A stretch of DNA of 40,792 bases from Phycisphaerales bacterium (GTDB lineage Bacteria; Planctomycetota; Phycisphaerae; Phycisphaerales; UBA1924): assembly GCA_014379385.1 (NCBI GenBank), contig JACMLW010000030.1, forward strand, positions 1-40,792, read 5' to 3'. The stretch's first letter is position 1. Every line of letters starts with the position of its first letter. Shown here one piece after another: positions 17,043-26,519 of the stretch. The notes under the pieces are model-generated. The model did no database searches and was not told the origin of the DNA. It saw only the letters and a list, made by a program, of their open reading frames with translations. A program made the position numbers and the translations under genes.

Positions 17043-18461
17043 TCACACCTCGAGCAGCAGCCGCTCCGGCTGCTCGATCCCGTTCTTCACCGTCACCAGG
17101 AACTGAACCGCCTCGGCGCCATCGACGATGCGATGGTCATACGAGAGCGCGAGGTACATCATCGGGCGCAGCACCACTTGGCCGGAGCTATTCGGATACT
17201 CAACCGCGCGGTTTTTGATCGTGTGCATCCCCAAGATCCCGCTCTGCGGCGGGTTGAGGATCGGCGTGCTCATCAGCGATCCGTACACGCCGCCATTGGT
17301 GATCGTGAAGGTCCCGCCCTGTAGCTCATCGAGCGTCAGCTTGCCGTCGCGAGCACGCGTCGCGAGGTCCTTGATGCCGCTCTCGATTGCCGCGAACGAC
17401 CGCCGCTCGCAGTTCCGCAGCACCGGCACCACCAGCCCCTTCGGGGTACCTACCGCCACGGCGATATCGCAGTAATCGTGGTACTCTACCTCTGTCGCGC
17501 CGCCGCCACCGCCCTGGGCCGCGACAATCGAAGCGTTCACGCCCGGGAACGCGCGCAGCGCGTTCACCACGCCCTTGACGAAGAAGCTCATGAACCCGAG
17601 GCCCACGCCGTGCTTCTTCTCGAACGCCTCCTTGTGCTGCTTACGAAGGTCCATAACCGCCGACATGTCCACCTCGTTGAACGTGGTGAGCATCGCCGCG
17701 GTGTGCTGCGCCTCCACCAACCTCGCCGCGATCCGCTGCCGCAGCGGACTCATGCGCTCGCGCCGGACGCCGCGTCCTTCCCCACTGGCGGCGGGGGCGA
17801 CCGCCCTGGTCGGGCTTGCAGCGCCAACCGCAGCCGGCGCAGCGTCGTTCTTTGCCGAGTCGCGCACGGCCGTACCGCCTTCGCCGCTGCCGCGCGACTG
17901 CACGGCCATCAGCACGTCCTGCTCCCGAACGCGACCCGCGGCACCGGTCCCCGAAATTCTCGAAATATCCACACCGTGCTCGTCGGCCAGCTTCTTTGCC
18001 AGCGGCGTCGCTTTGATCGCCGCGCCACCGCTTGAAGGCTCCGAGCTCCCCACCCCCTGCGATCCGACCTCGCTACTGGATGACGCAACAGAATCCTTCG
18101 CTATCGCGTTGCCATTCCCCGAACCTCGGTCCTTGGCACCCGAGTCAGTCACGCCCGCTCCCGCGCGATGCCCGTTGGCCGCTCCGCCTACGCTCCCGCT
18201 GCCTCCGACAGAGCCATCGCGTCCCGCGCCCTCTTCAACCAGCCCAACCACCGCGCCCACCGGAACGGTGTCACCCACCTTGGCCTTGATCACCAACTTT
18301 CCGCTCGCGGGCGCCACCACCTCCAGCGTGATCTTGTCCGTCTCCAGGTCCATGATCGGCTCATCGCGCTTCACCGCGTCCCCCGAGTTCTTGCGCCACA
18401 TGGCGATCACGCCCTCGCGGACCGATTCACCCATCTCCGGGATCACAATGTTCGTCGGCAT
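17043..18461 (-). CDS. sucB: 2-oxoglutarate dehydrogenase E2, dihydrolipoyllysine succinyltransferase
   Basis: E2 core enzyme of the 2-oxoglutarate dehydrogenase complex, passing succinyl from lipoate to CoA. Domains in order: lipoyl domain (1-75, with the lipoylated lysine K43 in [10 protein letters not shown]), a long Gly/Ser/Asp-rich flexible linker (about 78-148), the E1/E3-binding domain (about 150-187, [16 protein letters not shown]...GAAGRV), a second linker, and the catalytic domain (about 235-472) with SYDHRIVDG (H443, D447) and the SGILGMH segment. At 472 residues it is longer than the usual 400-430 because of the linkers. It follows sucA by 67 bp on the same strand. No lpd (E3) gene is in the window, so E3 must come from elsewhere. 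Confidence 0.95.
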   Translation of the reverse strand: MPTNIVIPEMGESVREGVIAMWRKNSGDAVKRDEPIMDLETDKITLEVVAPASGKLVIKAKVGDTVPVGAVVGLVEEGAGRDGSVGGSGSVGGAANGHRAGAGVTDSGAKDRGSGNGNAIAKDSVASSSSEVGSQGVGSSEPSSGGAAIKATPLAKKLADEHGVDISRISGTGAAGRVREQDVLMAVQSRGSGEGGTAVRDSAKNDAAPAAVGAASPTRAVAPAASGEGRGVRRERMSPLRQRIAARLVEAQHTAAMLTTFNEVDMSAVMDLRKQHKEAFEKKHGVGLGFMSFFVKGVVNALRAFPGVNASIVAAQGGGGGATEVEYHDYCDIAVAVGTPKGLVVPVLRNCERRSFAAIESGIKDLATRARDGKLTLDELQGGTFTITNGGVYGSLMSTPILNPPQSGILGMHTIKNRAVEYPNSSGQVVLRPMMYLALSYDHRIVDGAEAVQFLVTVKNGIEQPERLLLEV

Positions 18462-18528
18462 GTGTGCTTTCTTCCGAATCCAGCTCGCCGCGGTCGCGCC
18501 CGTGGGTATCTAACAATAACCGTCCAGG

Positions 18529-21480
18529 CTACGCCTTCGCGGGCTTCTTCGCCGGCTTGCCGGCGGGCGCAGAAGTCCCTTGCTTTGCCGCGCCAGCCGC
18601 AGTGGTTGTTCCCTTATCGGCTACACCGTTGCCATGACCGTTGGATTGGCCGTGCGCCCCGTTCCCACCGACCACTTTGCTTGACTCTCCCATGACGCGC
18701 GCGATGATCGACTCCTGCTCGCGTCGGTCCCGTGAGTGCGAGCCCACCGCCGGCGAAGCGCTCGTCTCTCGCCCGATGTACGCCGCTTCCAAGTTCAGTT
18801 CCGACCGCAATCGGTCGGCCACGAACCGGTACGCGCCCATGTTCCGCGGCTCTTCCTGGGCCCAGAGAAGCTCCGTCCGGTTGCTGTAGCGCCCCAGAAC
18901 TTCCGCGAGCCGCGCCGTGTGGAACGGGTAGAGCTGCTCGATCCGCACGAGCGCTGTATCGGCGCGCGCGTTGTCCCGTCGGCGCGCCGCCAGTTCGTGG
19001 AACAGCTTGCCGGTGCAGATCGCGACCCGCTTGACGCCCTTGGGGTCGGCGCCCCCGGCGCCGCTGAACCTCGGGTCGTCGATAATCTCCTGAAAGCCGC
19101 CTCTGCTCAGCTCGTCGATCGTGCTCGTGCCCACACGCAGCATGCTCTTGGGCGTCATGACAATCAGCGGCCGGCGATAGTTCGCCCGCACCTGCCGCCG
19201 CAGCATGTGGAAGCATTGGGCCGCGGTGCTCGGGTACACGACCAGCATGTTGTCGTTCCCGCACAGCTCCAGGAACCGCTCCAATCGCGCCGATGAGTGC
19301 TCCGGCCCCGCTCCCTCGTACCCATGCGGAAGCAGCAGCGTAAGCCCGGACCACCGGTCCCACTTGTACTGCGAGCTGGCAAGGAACTGGTCGATAATCA
19401 CCTGTGCGCCGTTGGCGAAATCGCCGAACTGCGCCTCCCAGCACACCAACATCCGCGGGTCCGCAAGCGAATACCCGTAGTCGAACGCCATCACCGCCGC
19501 CTCGGACAGCGGGCTGTTGTACACGCAGAACCGCGACTGATTCGTCTTCCCGTCCGCCTGGTCCGGGGTCTCAGCGATCGGCCGCATGTTGTTCAGCGGC
19601 ACGTACGCCTCGCCCGTCTTGGTATCGCGCAGCACCGCGTGCCGGTGGCTGAACGTGCCCCGTTGGCAGTCCTGCCCCGACAGCCGCACCGCGTTCCCTT
19701 CAAGCAGCAGCGTCCCGAACGCCAGCGACTCCGCATCAGCGTACGAAATCTCCTTTGCCGTCATCAGCCCGCCGCGATCATCGAGAAGCCGCCTCAACTT
19801 CTGGTTCAGGTTGAACCCCTCGGGAACGCGTCCGAGCCCCCCGGCCACGTCGGCGATCATGTCCCGCGACACCGCCGTCGCCACGGGCGCAAAGCTGAAC
19901 ACGCGCTCGAACCCTTCCCATCGCTGCGAGCCCGGATCGATCGTGGGTCCGACCGGCTTCTGCTTGACCGCCTCCTGCGCCCGCTCGAGCAGCGCGATCA
20001 ATCGATCGCGAATGGCCTGGAGATCCGCCTCGTTGATGACGCCCTCCGCGAGGAGCCGCTGCGAGTACCCCTCGAGCACGCCCTTCTTCTGCCTGATGAG
20101 TTCCGCGAGGATCGGCTGCGTAAAGCTCGCCTCGTCCGTCTCGTTGTGACCGTACCGCCGGAAGCACCACAGGTCGATGAACACGTCCTTCTGGAACTTC
20201 TGCCGATACTCGGCCGCGAACTGCGCAGCGGCGACCACGGCCTCCGGATCCTCGCCGTTCACATGGAACACTGGCGATTCGATCGCAAGCGCCCAGTCCG
20301 TGCAGTACCGGCTCGTCCTCGCATCCTCCGGCCCGGTGGTGAACCCGACCAGGTTGTTCACCACCACATGCACGCACCCGCCGACGCGGTATCCCTCGAG
20401 CTGCGAAAGCTGCAGCGCCTCGGCCACCATCCCCTGACCGATGACCGCCGCGTCCCCGTGCAGCAGCATCGGCATCACCTTGAGCCGTGCCTTGTCGTTC
20501 CGCAGCCGCTGCTTCGCCCTCGTGCGGCCAAGCACCACCCCGTCCACCGCCTCAAGATGGCTCGGGTTGCTCGACATCGCGAGGTGAACCGACTTGCCAT
20601 TCTTGAGCTGCCGCGCCCCCGAATACCCCCGGTGGTACTTCACGTCCCCGCCCGCGTCGGCGAACCCAGGCACCCAGTTATCCTCAAACTCGGTGAAGAT
20701 CTGCTCGTACGTCTTCCCCATAATCGTGTTGAGTGTGGTAAGCCGTCCCCGGTGCGGCATCCCCAGAACAATCTCCTCTACTCCCAAGTTTCCCGCCGCC
20801 TCTATGGCACGGTCCAGCAGCGCGATCAGCGACTCGCTGCCCTCCAGACTAAAGCGTTTCTGCGTGGGATACCGCTTTCCCAGGAACTTCTCAAACTGGT
20901 CCGCGCGAACGAGCTGCTCAAGCACATGCGCCCGCTCGCCCCGCGTAAGCGGAACTCGACCCCCGCCCTTCTCGATTCGCTCGATCAGCCAGTCACGCTC
21001 CTCCTCGTTGGAGAGGTGCATGATCTCGTACCCGATCGTTGAGCAGTACGTGCGCTCCAGAAACGCGATCGTTTCACGCAGCGACGATGTGGCGGCAAGC
21101 GGAGTCGTGCCGGTATTGGCGGGCCGATCGAGATCCGCCTCGGTCAGCTCGTGGTACTCAAGTGTGAGCGACGCCGGATGCGACCGTTCTCGCCCGAATG
21201 GGTCCAGTTCCGCGCACATGTGGCCGCGACGCCGATAGGTATCCAGCAGGTCGCTCACCGCCCTCTGGAACCGAAGGGTCTCGGGGACGTCGCCGCTGAG
21301 CGCGCCGGCAACCCGCTTCCCTCTCTCTCCACTCCGCGCGAGGTCAAACCCCTGGAAAAACGACCGGAGATCGTCCGGCACACCCGCCGGATCGGCTTGA
21401 TACCGGGCGTACTGCTCCTCCATATATACAGCGTTCCAGGCGTTGACGGAGGGAACGGTCGCTCGTGGCGCGGCGGTCAT
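18529..21480 (-). CDS. sucA: 2-oxoglutarate dehydrogenase E1 component
   Basis: A 983-residue thiamine-diphosphate-dependent decarboxylase of the TCA cycle. The N-terminal E2-interaction segment is recognisable (VYMEEQYARYQADPAGV, then SFFQGFD). The ThDP-binding region reads LLHGDAAVIGQGMVAEALQ and continues to VVVNNLVGFTT. The later FHVNGEDPEAVV and LLPHGYEGAGPEHSSARLER blocks are diagnostic of OGDH E1 rather than pyruvate dehydrogenase. After the family fold ends (about residue 935) comes a Gly/Asn/Ala/Lys-rich tail finishing in KPAKKPAKA, likely disordered. The start is ATG 21480; an in-frame TTG ten codons upstream is less likely. It is the first gene of the sucAB pair, divergent from the HEAT-repeat gene. 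Confidence 0.95.
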   Translation of the reverse strand: MTAAPRATVPSVNAWNAVYMEEQYARYQADPAGVPDDLRSFFQGFDLARSGERGKRVAGALSGDVPETLRFQRAVSDLLDTYRRRGHMCAELDPFGRERSHPASLTLEYHELTEADLDRPANTGTTPLAATSSLRETIAFLERTYCSTIGYEIMHLSNEEERDWLIERIEKGGGRVPLTRGERAHVLEQLVRADQFEKFLGKRYPTQKRFSLEGSESLIALLDRAIEAAGNLGVEEIVLGMPHRGRLTTLNTIMGKTYEQIFTEFEDNWVPGFADAGGDVKYHRGYSGARQLKNGKSVHLAMSSNPSHLEAVDGVVLGRTRAKQRLRNDKARLKVMPMLLHGDAAVIGQGMVAEALQLSQLEGYRVGGCVHVVVNNLVGFTTGPEDARTSRYCTDWALAIESPVFHVNGEDPEAVVAAAQFAAEYRQKFQKDVFIDLWCFRRYGHNETDEASFTQPILAELIRQKKGVLEGYSQRLLAEGVINEADLQAIRDRLIALLERAQEAVKQKPVGPTIDPGSQRWEGFERVFSFAPVATAVSRDMIADVAGGLGRVPEGFNLNQKLRRLLDDRGGLMTAKEISYADAESLAFGTLLLEGNAVRLSGQDCQRGTFSHRHAVLRDTKTGEAYVPLNNMRPIAETPDQADGKTNQSRFCVYNSPLSEAAVMAFDYGYSLADPRMLVCWEAQFGDFANGAQVIIDQFLASSQYKWDRWSGLTLLLPHGYEGAGPEHSSARLERFLELCGNDNMLVVYPSTAAQCFHMLRRQVRANYRRPLIVMTPKSMLRVGTSTIDELSRGGFQEIIDDPRFSGAGGADPKGVKRVAICTGKLFHELAARRRDNARADTALVRIEQLYPFHTARLAEVLGRYSNRTELLWAQEEPRNMGAYRFVADRLRSELNLEAAYIGRETSASPAVGSHSRDRREQESIIARVMGESSKVVGGNGAHGQSNGHGNGVADKGTTTAAGAAKQGTSAPAGKPAKKPAKA

Positions 21481-21634
21481 AGAAACCCCGTGGGGCGTTG
21501 GTGTCCGCAATGGCGGTGACTCTAACGGCCGCCGCCCGCAATCCTACCCAACAGGATCGGCCTAATCGGCACTTCCCACGAGCTATTCACCGCGCGAGCA
21601 GCCTCCCGTCGGCGTGACCCAGTGTCGCCCCCGA

Positions 21635-21664
21635 TTGACACTACTCCTTGTTGCCCGGTAGATT
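21635..21664 (+). promoter_or_regulatory. Promoter candidate for the HEAT-repeat gene
   Basis: TTGACA (21635-21640, perfect -35) and TAGATT (21659-21664, four of six) are 18 bp apart, pointing right. Transcription would start near 21671 and leave a leader of about 180 nt before the GTG start. The 369-bp divergent region from 21481 to 21849 has no other gene-like content that I can see, and no clear sucA promoter. Confidence 0.5.
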
Positions 21665-21849
21665 GCGTGCCCCGGAAGGCTACCGTGAAGTCGCATCCGA
21701 GCCCCTCATCAGGCCGTACCGGGTCAGGCTCAGCGTTGTTTGCCGACCGCGGCGTTCGCCGCAGCCGGCTTCGCATCATTGTGCTTGCTGCCGCAATCGA
21801 GAACGTTCCAGCCCGGCCTTTGCCGCGAACCGTCCAGCAGGAGTTGATC

Positions 21850-24123
21850 GTGCCCAACCGTGCCGCCAGCCACTCACCCGCCCGCCTTGCGCTCACTTCG
21901 GCGTCTCTCTTGCTCGCATTCGCCGCCGGGGGGGGTGCAGCCCTCGGTCAGGAGACACCCGCCGAGACCGCTCCAGCGGCGCCAACCCAGCCCGAGGGGC
22001 CTTCAAACGCCCAGATTCTTCGTGACTTCATCCACTACATTCTCATCAACCGCGCTGATCTCGCCGCCCAGTGGGGGAAGGCCCTCCTTGACAAGAACAT
22101 CTCTCCCACCGATTTCGCGACGCTGGTCGAGAGCTCCAACGAGCTCGCTCGCTTCGAAGAAACGATCACCCGAGTCCAGCGCTCGCCCCAGGCCGGGGAA
22201 CTTGAGGACATCGCCTCCCGCATGCTGAAGCTCTACGAGCAGGGCAAGCTCGACACCGCCCGCAACCCCGATCAGATTTCCAAGGCCATCGCGCTCCTTA
22301 CCGGGCCCGCCCGAAACCGCCTGGTCGGCATCGATCGCATCAGGGCCGCGGGCGAGTACGCCATGCCCCAGTTGCTCCAGGCTCTTCTCGCGCGCCGGGA
22401 CGCCGTTCTCCAGGCGGAGGTCCGGCGCGTCATGGTTGACCTTGGTCGCCACGCCGTCATCCCCCTCGCAACCGCGCTCCCCGGACTTGACGAGGCCGGC
22501 CAGGAGATCGTCATCGGCGTGCTTGGCGAAATCGGTTACGGCAGCGCCCTGCCTTTCCTTGTGGATAGTCGCGAGCACTCCAAGAGCGAATCGGTGCGTA
22601 CCGCGGCCGATCGCGCCATCGACCGCATTGGCGGTGCTTCCGCGGGTGCCTCCGTCTCGGCCCTCTATCGCGACCTCGCCGAAGGCTACTACGACCAGTC
22701 GGCCAGCCTGACCAACTTCCCGGGAGAGGACGACCAGCTCCTCTGGGTCTACGACCCCGGCGTTGGCCTAATTCCCTCGGGGATCAGTACGACCGTGTTC
22801 CACGAGGCCATGGCCATGCGCCTTTCCGAGCGGGCTCTGGTGCTCGATGCCGCGGACGGCGAGGCCCTCGCACTCTGGCTCGCCTCGAACTTCTCCCGTG
22901 AAATTGACACTCTCAAAGACTACGAGAACCCCGCCTACGGCGCCGACCGGCGCGAAGCAATGTACTACGCTGTGGCTTCGGGCGCTGGTCCTTCGCAACG
23001 TGTGCTCGCCCGCGCCATCGATGACCGCGATACCCCCCTCGCTCGCCGCGCTATCGCCGCCATCGAGCAGACCGCCGGTGGGGATTCGCTCTGGGCCGCA
23101 CAGAATGCGCCGGGAAGCGGCGGCGAGCGCCGCCCGCTCCTTGAGGGCCTCCGCTATCCGAACCGTCGCGTGCAGTATGAATCAGCCCTCGCCATCGGCG
23201 CGGCCCAGCCGCGCGAGGCCTTCGAGGGCTCGGACCGCGTCGTCCCCACACTCGCCAGCGCCGTCCGTTCGGCGGCCGCTAAGTTCGCCCTTGTGATCTC
23301 GTCGGATGAGGAACGTCACAACACGCTCGCGGCCACGCTCGCGCAGGCCGGGTTCACGGTGCTCTCGCCGGCCCGTTCGCTCTCGCAGGCCGAGAACACG
23401 ATCGCCGAGGCGCCCGGGATCGACCTCATCGTCGCCGACCTGTCGGATCAGGCCTCCGCCCGCACGGACGAGTTCCTCTCTGATGCGCGCGGCTCCATCA
23501 AGCTTGGCGCCAGCCCCATCATCGCGCTCGTGACGCTTGATGCCCAGAACGACCTGGCCCCCCGCCATGGGCGCGACGCCTCAACCATGCTCGCCCGCGC
23601 CTCTATCACGGCCGAGCAGCTCGCCGCGGCCGTCGACCAACTGACGGAGGTGGCCTCCGGCGGCGTGGTCACCGAGCAGGAAGCCACGTCCTATAAGGAG
23701 CGTGCTCTCGCCGTGCTGCGCGACCTCGCTATTTCCGGCAACCCAGCCCTTAGCGTGGCTGACGCCGCCGCCCCTCTCGTCGCAGCACTGTCCGATAACC
23801 GCGGCGAGCTCAAGCTCGCCATCGCCGACGTGCTCGCCCACATCGATCAGAAGCGCGCACAGGTGGCCATCATGGATTCTGCGCTCGGCACCGGCGCTGC
23901 CGATGCTCCGCCGGATCGTGCCCCCCTTCTGGGCAAGGTTGCCCAGTCGGCCAAACGGTTCGGCAACTTGCTCGAAGACCGGCAGATCGATCGCCTTCGC
24001 GACATTGCGACGAAGGGCGAGGGCGAGGAGGCCACTGCGGCCGCCGCGCTCATGGGTGCTCTGAGTCTCCCCAACTCGGACGTGATTCCCCTAATTATTG
24101 GTGAGAATGCCGCGAGTAAGTAG
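21850..24123 (+). CDS. Exported HEAT-repeat protein with a degenerate receiver-like domain
   Basis: A 757-residue protein. It starts at GTG 21850, where AGGAG lies 6 bases upstream and a signal peptide begins (VPNRAASHSPARLALTSASLLLAFAAGGG, cleavage near LGQE). HEAT/armadillo-like helix pairs follow, for example MPQLLQALLARRDAVLQAEV and LGRHAVIPLATALPGLD at about 170-240. At about 476-605 an alpha/beta segment resembles a response-regulator receiver: VISSDEERHNTLAATLAQAGF, then IDLIVADLSD with an Asp at the phospho-acceptor place, but no Lys-Pro in the last strand region (TMLARASITAEQL). More HEAT-like helices end the protein. Its own promoter and terminator flank it. The function is unknown; a periplasmic protein-binding scaffold is the most that can be inferred. 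Confidence 0.75.
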   Translation: MPNRAASHSPARLALTSASLLLAFAAGGGAALGQETPAETAPAAPTQPEGPSNAQILRDFIHYILINRADLAAQWGKALLDKNISPTDFATLVESSNELARFEETITRVQRSPQAGELEDIASRMLKLYEQGKLDTARNPDQISKAIALLTGPARNRLVGIDRIRAAGEYAMPQLLQALLARRDAVLQAEVRRVMVDLGRHAVIPLATALPGLDEAGQEIVIGVLGEIGYGSALPFLVDSREHSKSESVRTAADRAIDRIGGASAGASVSALYRDLAEGYYDQSASLTNFPGEDDQLLWVYDPGVGLIPSGISTTVFHEAMAMRLSERALVLDAADGEALALWLASNFSREIDTLKDYENPAYGADRREAMYYAVASGAGPSQRVLARAIDDRDTPLARRAIAAIEQTAGGDSLWAAQNAPGSGGERRPLLEGLRYPNRRVQYESALAIGAAQPREAFEGSDRVVPTLASAVRSAAAKFALVISSDEERHNTLAATLAQAGFTVLSPARSLSQAENTIAEAPGIDLIVADLSDQASARTDEFLSDARGSIKLGASPIIALVTLDAQNDLAPRHGRDASTMLARASITAEQLAAAVDQLTEVASGGVVTEQEATSYKERALAVLRDLAISGNPALSVADAAAPLVAALSDNRGELKLAIADVLAHIDQKRAQVAIMDSALGTGAADAPPDRAPLLGKVAQSAKRFGNLLEDRQIDRLRDIATKGEGEEATAAAALMGALSLPNSDVIPLIIGENAASK

Positions 24124-24165
24124 CCTGTATTTCGCGCCAATTTGACACAAATCGTACCCAAATCG

Positions 24166-24199
24166 CCGCCGGTCCCCAGGATCGGCGGGTTCTATTTTT
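24166..24199 (+). terminator. Rho-independent terminator after the HEAT-repeat gene
   Basis: CCGCCG (24166-24171) pairs with CGGCGG (24183-24188) around an 11-nt loop, followed by the T-rich TCTATTTTT (24191-24199). It begins 43 bp after the HEAT-repeat stop codon. Confidence 0.8.
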
Positions 24200-24412
24200 G
24201 GTACTACGCTCTGATTCATCGACGCCAACACTTCGTGTCGCGGGAGGCAGCGAGAGGGGAATTTTTGGGTCTCGCGTGGAAGTGCAGGCAGCACGGGGAG
24301 TTAGCGCAAGCTTAACCTCTTTGCGGCCCCTTCCCCGAGTTGACGTCTTAATAATCCGCTGCTCCCTTTTGGGGGCGAGAAAGACTCGACCAAGAACTCC
24401 AAGGAGATCCGA
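24200..24412 (+). promoter_or_regulatory. pstS upstream region
   Basis: This is the space in which pstS control must lie. Visible elements are a half-repeated TTAGC...TTAACC (24301-24316, 11-bp period), an AT-rich TTAATAAT (24348-24355) that could act as a -10 without a matching -35, and the ribosome site AAGGAG six bases before the pstS ATG. A -10 lacking a -35 would fit an activator-dependent promoter, but I cannot name a clear Pho box. Confidence 0.3.
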
Positions 24413-25393
24413 ATGAAGCGTCTGATGATCGCGTTCGCCGCTGTGGCCGCCCTTTCTGGCGCCGCTTCGGCCCAGGACACCAAGAGCCTCAAGGGCAACA
24501 TCAAGATCGACGGCAGCTCGACCGTTTACCCCATCACGGAGGCCGTCGCCGAGGAGTTCAAGAAGGCCGCCCCCAACGTCAACGTGACGGTCGGAATCTC
24601 CGGAACCGGCGGCGGGTTCAAGCGCTTCAGCGCCGGCGAGATCGATATCGCCGATGCTTCACGCCCCATAAAGAAGGATGAGCACGAGACTGCCGCGACC
24701 GGAAAGGTCGAGTACATCGAGCTCCCGATCGCGTTCGACGGCCTCTCGATCGTGATCAATCCCAAGAACACCTGGGTTGACAAGCTCTCGGTGGACGAAC
24801 TCAAGAAGATCTTCCTCGCCGACTCCGCCGCGAAGACCTGGCGCGATGTCCGCGCCGAGTGGCCCGCCGAGCCCATCAAGATCTTCTCCCCCGGCACGGA
24901 TTCCGGCACCTTCGATTACTTCAAGGAGGTCGTCGCCGGCAAGGACAAGTCCATCCGTTCCGACATGTCCGTCTCCGAGGACGACAACGTCCTGGTCCGC
25001 GGCGTCGAGGGCGACAAGAACGCCATCGGCTTCTTCGGCGTTGCGTACTACGAGGAGAACAAGGACAAGCTCAAGGTCGTCCCCATCGATAACGGCAAGG
25101 GCGCTGTGACCCCCACGGCGCAGACCATCGAGGACGGCACCTACGCACCGTTCAGCCGCCCGCTCTTCATCTACGTGAACAAGAAGTCCGCCGAGCGTCC
25201 CGAGGTCAAGGCCTTCATTGACTTCTACCTCAAGAACGCCCCCGCCCTCGTCACCGAGGTCGGCTACGTGAAGCTCCCCGGCTCCGTGTACGCCGCCGCG
25301 GGCAAGAACTTCGCCTCCGGCAAGGCCGGTACCTGCTTCCTGGATGACAAGGGCGAGAAAGTCTCGGGCCCCGTGACCAAGGTTTATAAGTAA
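24413..25393 (+). CDS. pstS: Phosphate ABC transporter substrate-binding protein
   Basis: A 326-residue periplasmic phosphate-binding protein. Signal peptide about 1-20 (MKRLMIAFAAVAALSGAASA|Q). The phosphate-site segments of the PstS/SphX group are present: IDGSSTVYPITEAVAEEF (about 32-49), the GISGTGGGFKRFSAGEIDIADASRP block (about 63-85) and SPGTDSGTFDYF (about 160-171). Start ATG 24413 with AAGGAG six bases upstream. It is the first gene of pstSCAB. A perfect 10-bp stem lies between it and pstC and should favour a surplus of this protein over the permease, the usual need for a binding protein. Confidence 0.96.
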   Translation: MKRLMIAFAAVAALSGAASAQDTKSLKGNIKIDGSSTVYPITEAVAEEFKKAAPNVNVTVGISGTGGGFKRFSAGEIDIADASRPIKKDEHETAATGKVEYIELPIAFDGLSIVINPKNTWVDKLSVDELKKIFLADSAAKTWRDVRAEWPAEPIKIFSPGTDSGTFDYFKEVVAGKDKSIRSDMSVSEDDNVLVRGVEGDKNAIGFFGVAYYEENKDKLKVVPIDNGKGAVTPTAQTIEDGTYAPFSRPLFIYVNKKSAERPEVKAFIDFYLKNAPALVTEVGYVKLPGSVYAAAGKNFASGKAGTCFLDDKGEKVSGPVTKVYK

Positions 25394-25430
25394 ACTCCGG
25401 GCCGTTCGCCGGATACCGTTCACCCCCGCA

Positions 25431-25467
25431 CCGTGCCCATTGCCGGCAGGCAATGGGCCGGTTTGTT
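25431..25467 (+). promoter_or_regulatory. Strong intercistronic hairpin between pstS and pstC
   Basis: GCCCATTGCC (25435-25444) pairs perfectly with GGCAATGGGC (25449-25458) around the tetraloop GGCA. After a one-base bulge the stem extends by CCG/CGG, and TTTGTT follows at 25462-25467. It begins 38 bp after the pstS stop and ends 69 bp before the pstC start. It could act as a leaky terminator or as a 3' stabiliser of pstS mRNA. A TTGACA at 25474-25479 has no good -10 partner. Confidence 0.7.
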
Positions 25468-25535
25468 GGTCCCTTGACAATCCTCCGCGCGCTGCCTGTG
25501 CGCCCGCCCTCGTGAACCCCTCACCCGGAGCGCCC

Positions 25536-26519
25536 GTGACGAGCCTCGCGGCACAACCAGCCCGCACCGCCCTCGCCGCCGGACGCGCGAAGTCTCGCCT
25601 CGCGAGGCGGGTGATCGAGACCCTCGTCCGCACAATCCTGATCGGCTGCGCCGCCGTCTCAATCGTTACCACGTTTGCGATCATCGCGGTGCTGCTCGAG
25701 GAGACCCGCCGGTTTTTCCTGCTCCCGGAGGTGACGGTCTCCGAGTTCTTTCTCGGAACCGAGTGGTCGCCGTTGCTCGGAAACCCCAAGCACTTCGGCA
25801 TCTGGCCCCTGGTCATCGGCACGATGCTGGTCACGACCGTCGCGGCCCTGTTCTCGCTCCCGCTCGGGCTGATCACCGCCATCTATCTCAGCGAATACGC
25901 CCCGCGCCGCGTCCGCACCTTTCTTAAGCCCGTACTTGAGGTGCTCGCCGGCATACCAACGGTGGTCTACGGCTTCTTCGCACTCACCGTCATCACCCCG
26001 GCTTTGCAGGAGATGTACTCCGGGGTGGAGACGTACAACGCCCTGAGCGCCGGATTGGCCATCGGCATCATGACGCTCCCCATCGTCTCCTCGCTCTCGG
26101 AGGATGCGCTGCAGTCCGTGCCGCGCAGCCTGCGCGAGGGCGCCTACGCGGTTGGGGCCACCAAGTTTGACGTGTCGCTCAAGATCGTCATGCCCGCAGC
26201 ACTCTCTGGCATCGTCGCCAGCTACCTGCTGGCCATCGCTCGCGCCATCGGCGAAACCATGATCGTCGCGCTCGCGGCCGGGAACCTCGCCCCACGCCTC
26301 TTTGCCGCGGGACAGGACCTGCTCCGCCCGATCGATCCGACGAAGCAGACGCAGACCATGACCGGCTACATGGTGCAGATATTCCTTGGAGACACCTCCG
26401 CCGCGGGAGTTGAGTATCGCTCCAGTTACGCCGTCGCCGGCGTGCTCTTCGTGATGACGTTCGCCATTACCATCATCGGCAACCGGGTGCTCGCAAAGTA
26501 CCGGGAGGCGTACCAGTGA
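25536..26519 (+). CDS. pstC: Phosphate ABC transporter permease PstC
   Basis: A 327-residue inner-membrane permease with about six membrane segments and the cytoplasmic EAA loop that contacts the ATPase (SLREGAYAVGATKFDVSLKIVMPAA... region, about 200-225, followed by ARAIGETMIVALAAG). The start is set at GTG 25536, which has GGAG 5 bases upstream; a GTG 24 bases earlier is in frame and possible. Its TGA stop overlaps the GTG start of pstA by four bases, so the two permease subunits are translationally coupled. Length is close to normal for PstC. Confidence 0.94.
   Translation: MTSLAAQPARTALAAGRAKSRLARRVIETLVRTILIGCAAVSIVTTFAIIAVLLEETRRFFLLPEVTVSEFFLGTEWSPLLGNPKHFGIWPLVIGTMLVTTVAALFSLPLGLITAIYLSEYAPRRVRTFLKPVLEVLAGIPTVVYGFFALTVITPALQEMYSGVETYNALSAGLAIGIMTLPIVSSLSEDALQSVPRSLREGAYAVGATKFDVSLKIVMPAALSGIVASYLLAIARAIGETMIVALAAGNLAPRLFAAGQDLLRPIDPTKQTQTMTGYMVQIFLGDTSAAGVEYRSSYAVAGVLFVMTFAITIIGNRVLAKYREAYQ

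Noticed and set aside
19297-21042. Long open frame on the plus strand (581 codons)
   Set aside because: It is antisense to sucA, is Arg/His/Leu-rich and has no domain-like pattern; a GC-rich shadow of the real gene.
24301-24316. Pho box upstream of pstS
   Set aside because: Only a loose 11-bp-spaced TTAGC/TTAACC pair; it is too far from the possible -10 and does not match known Pho box consensus.
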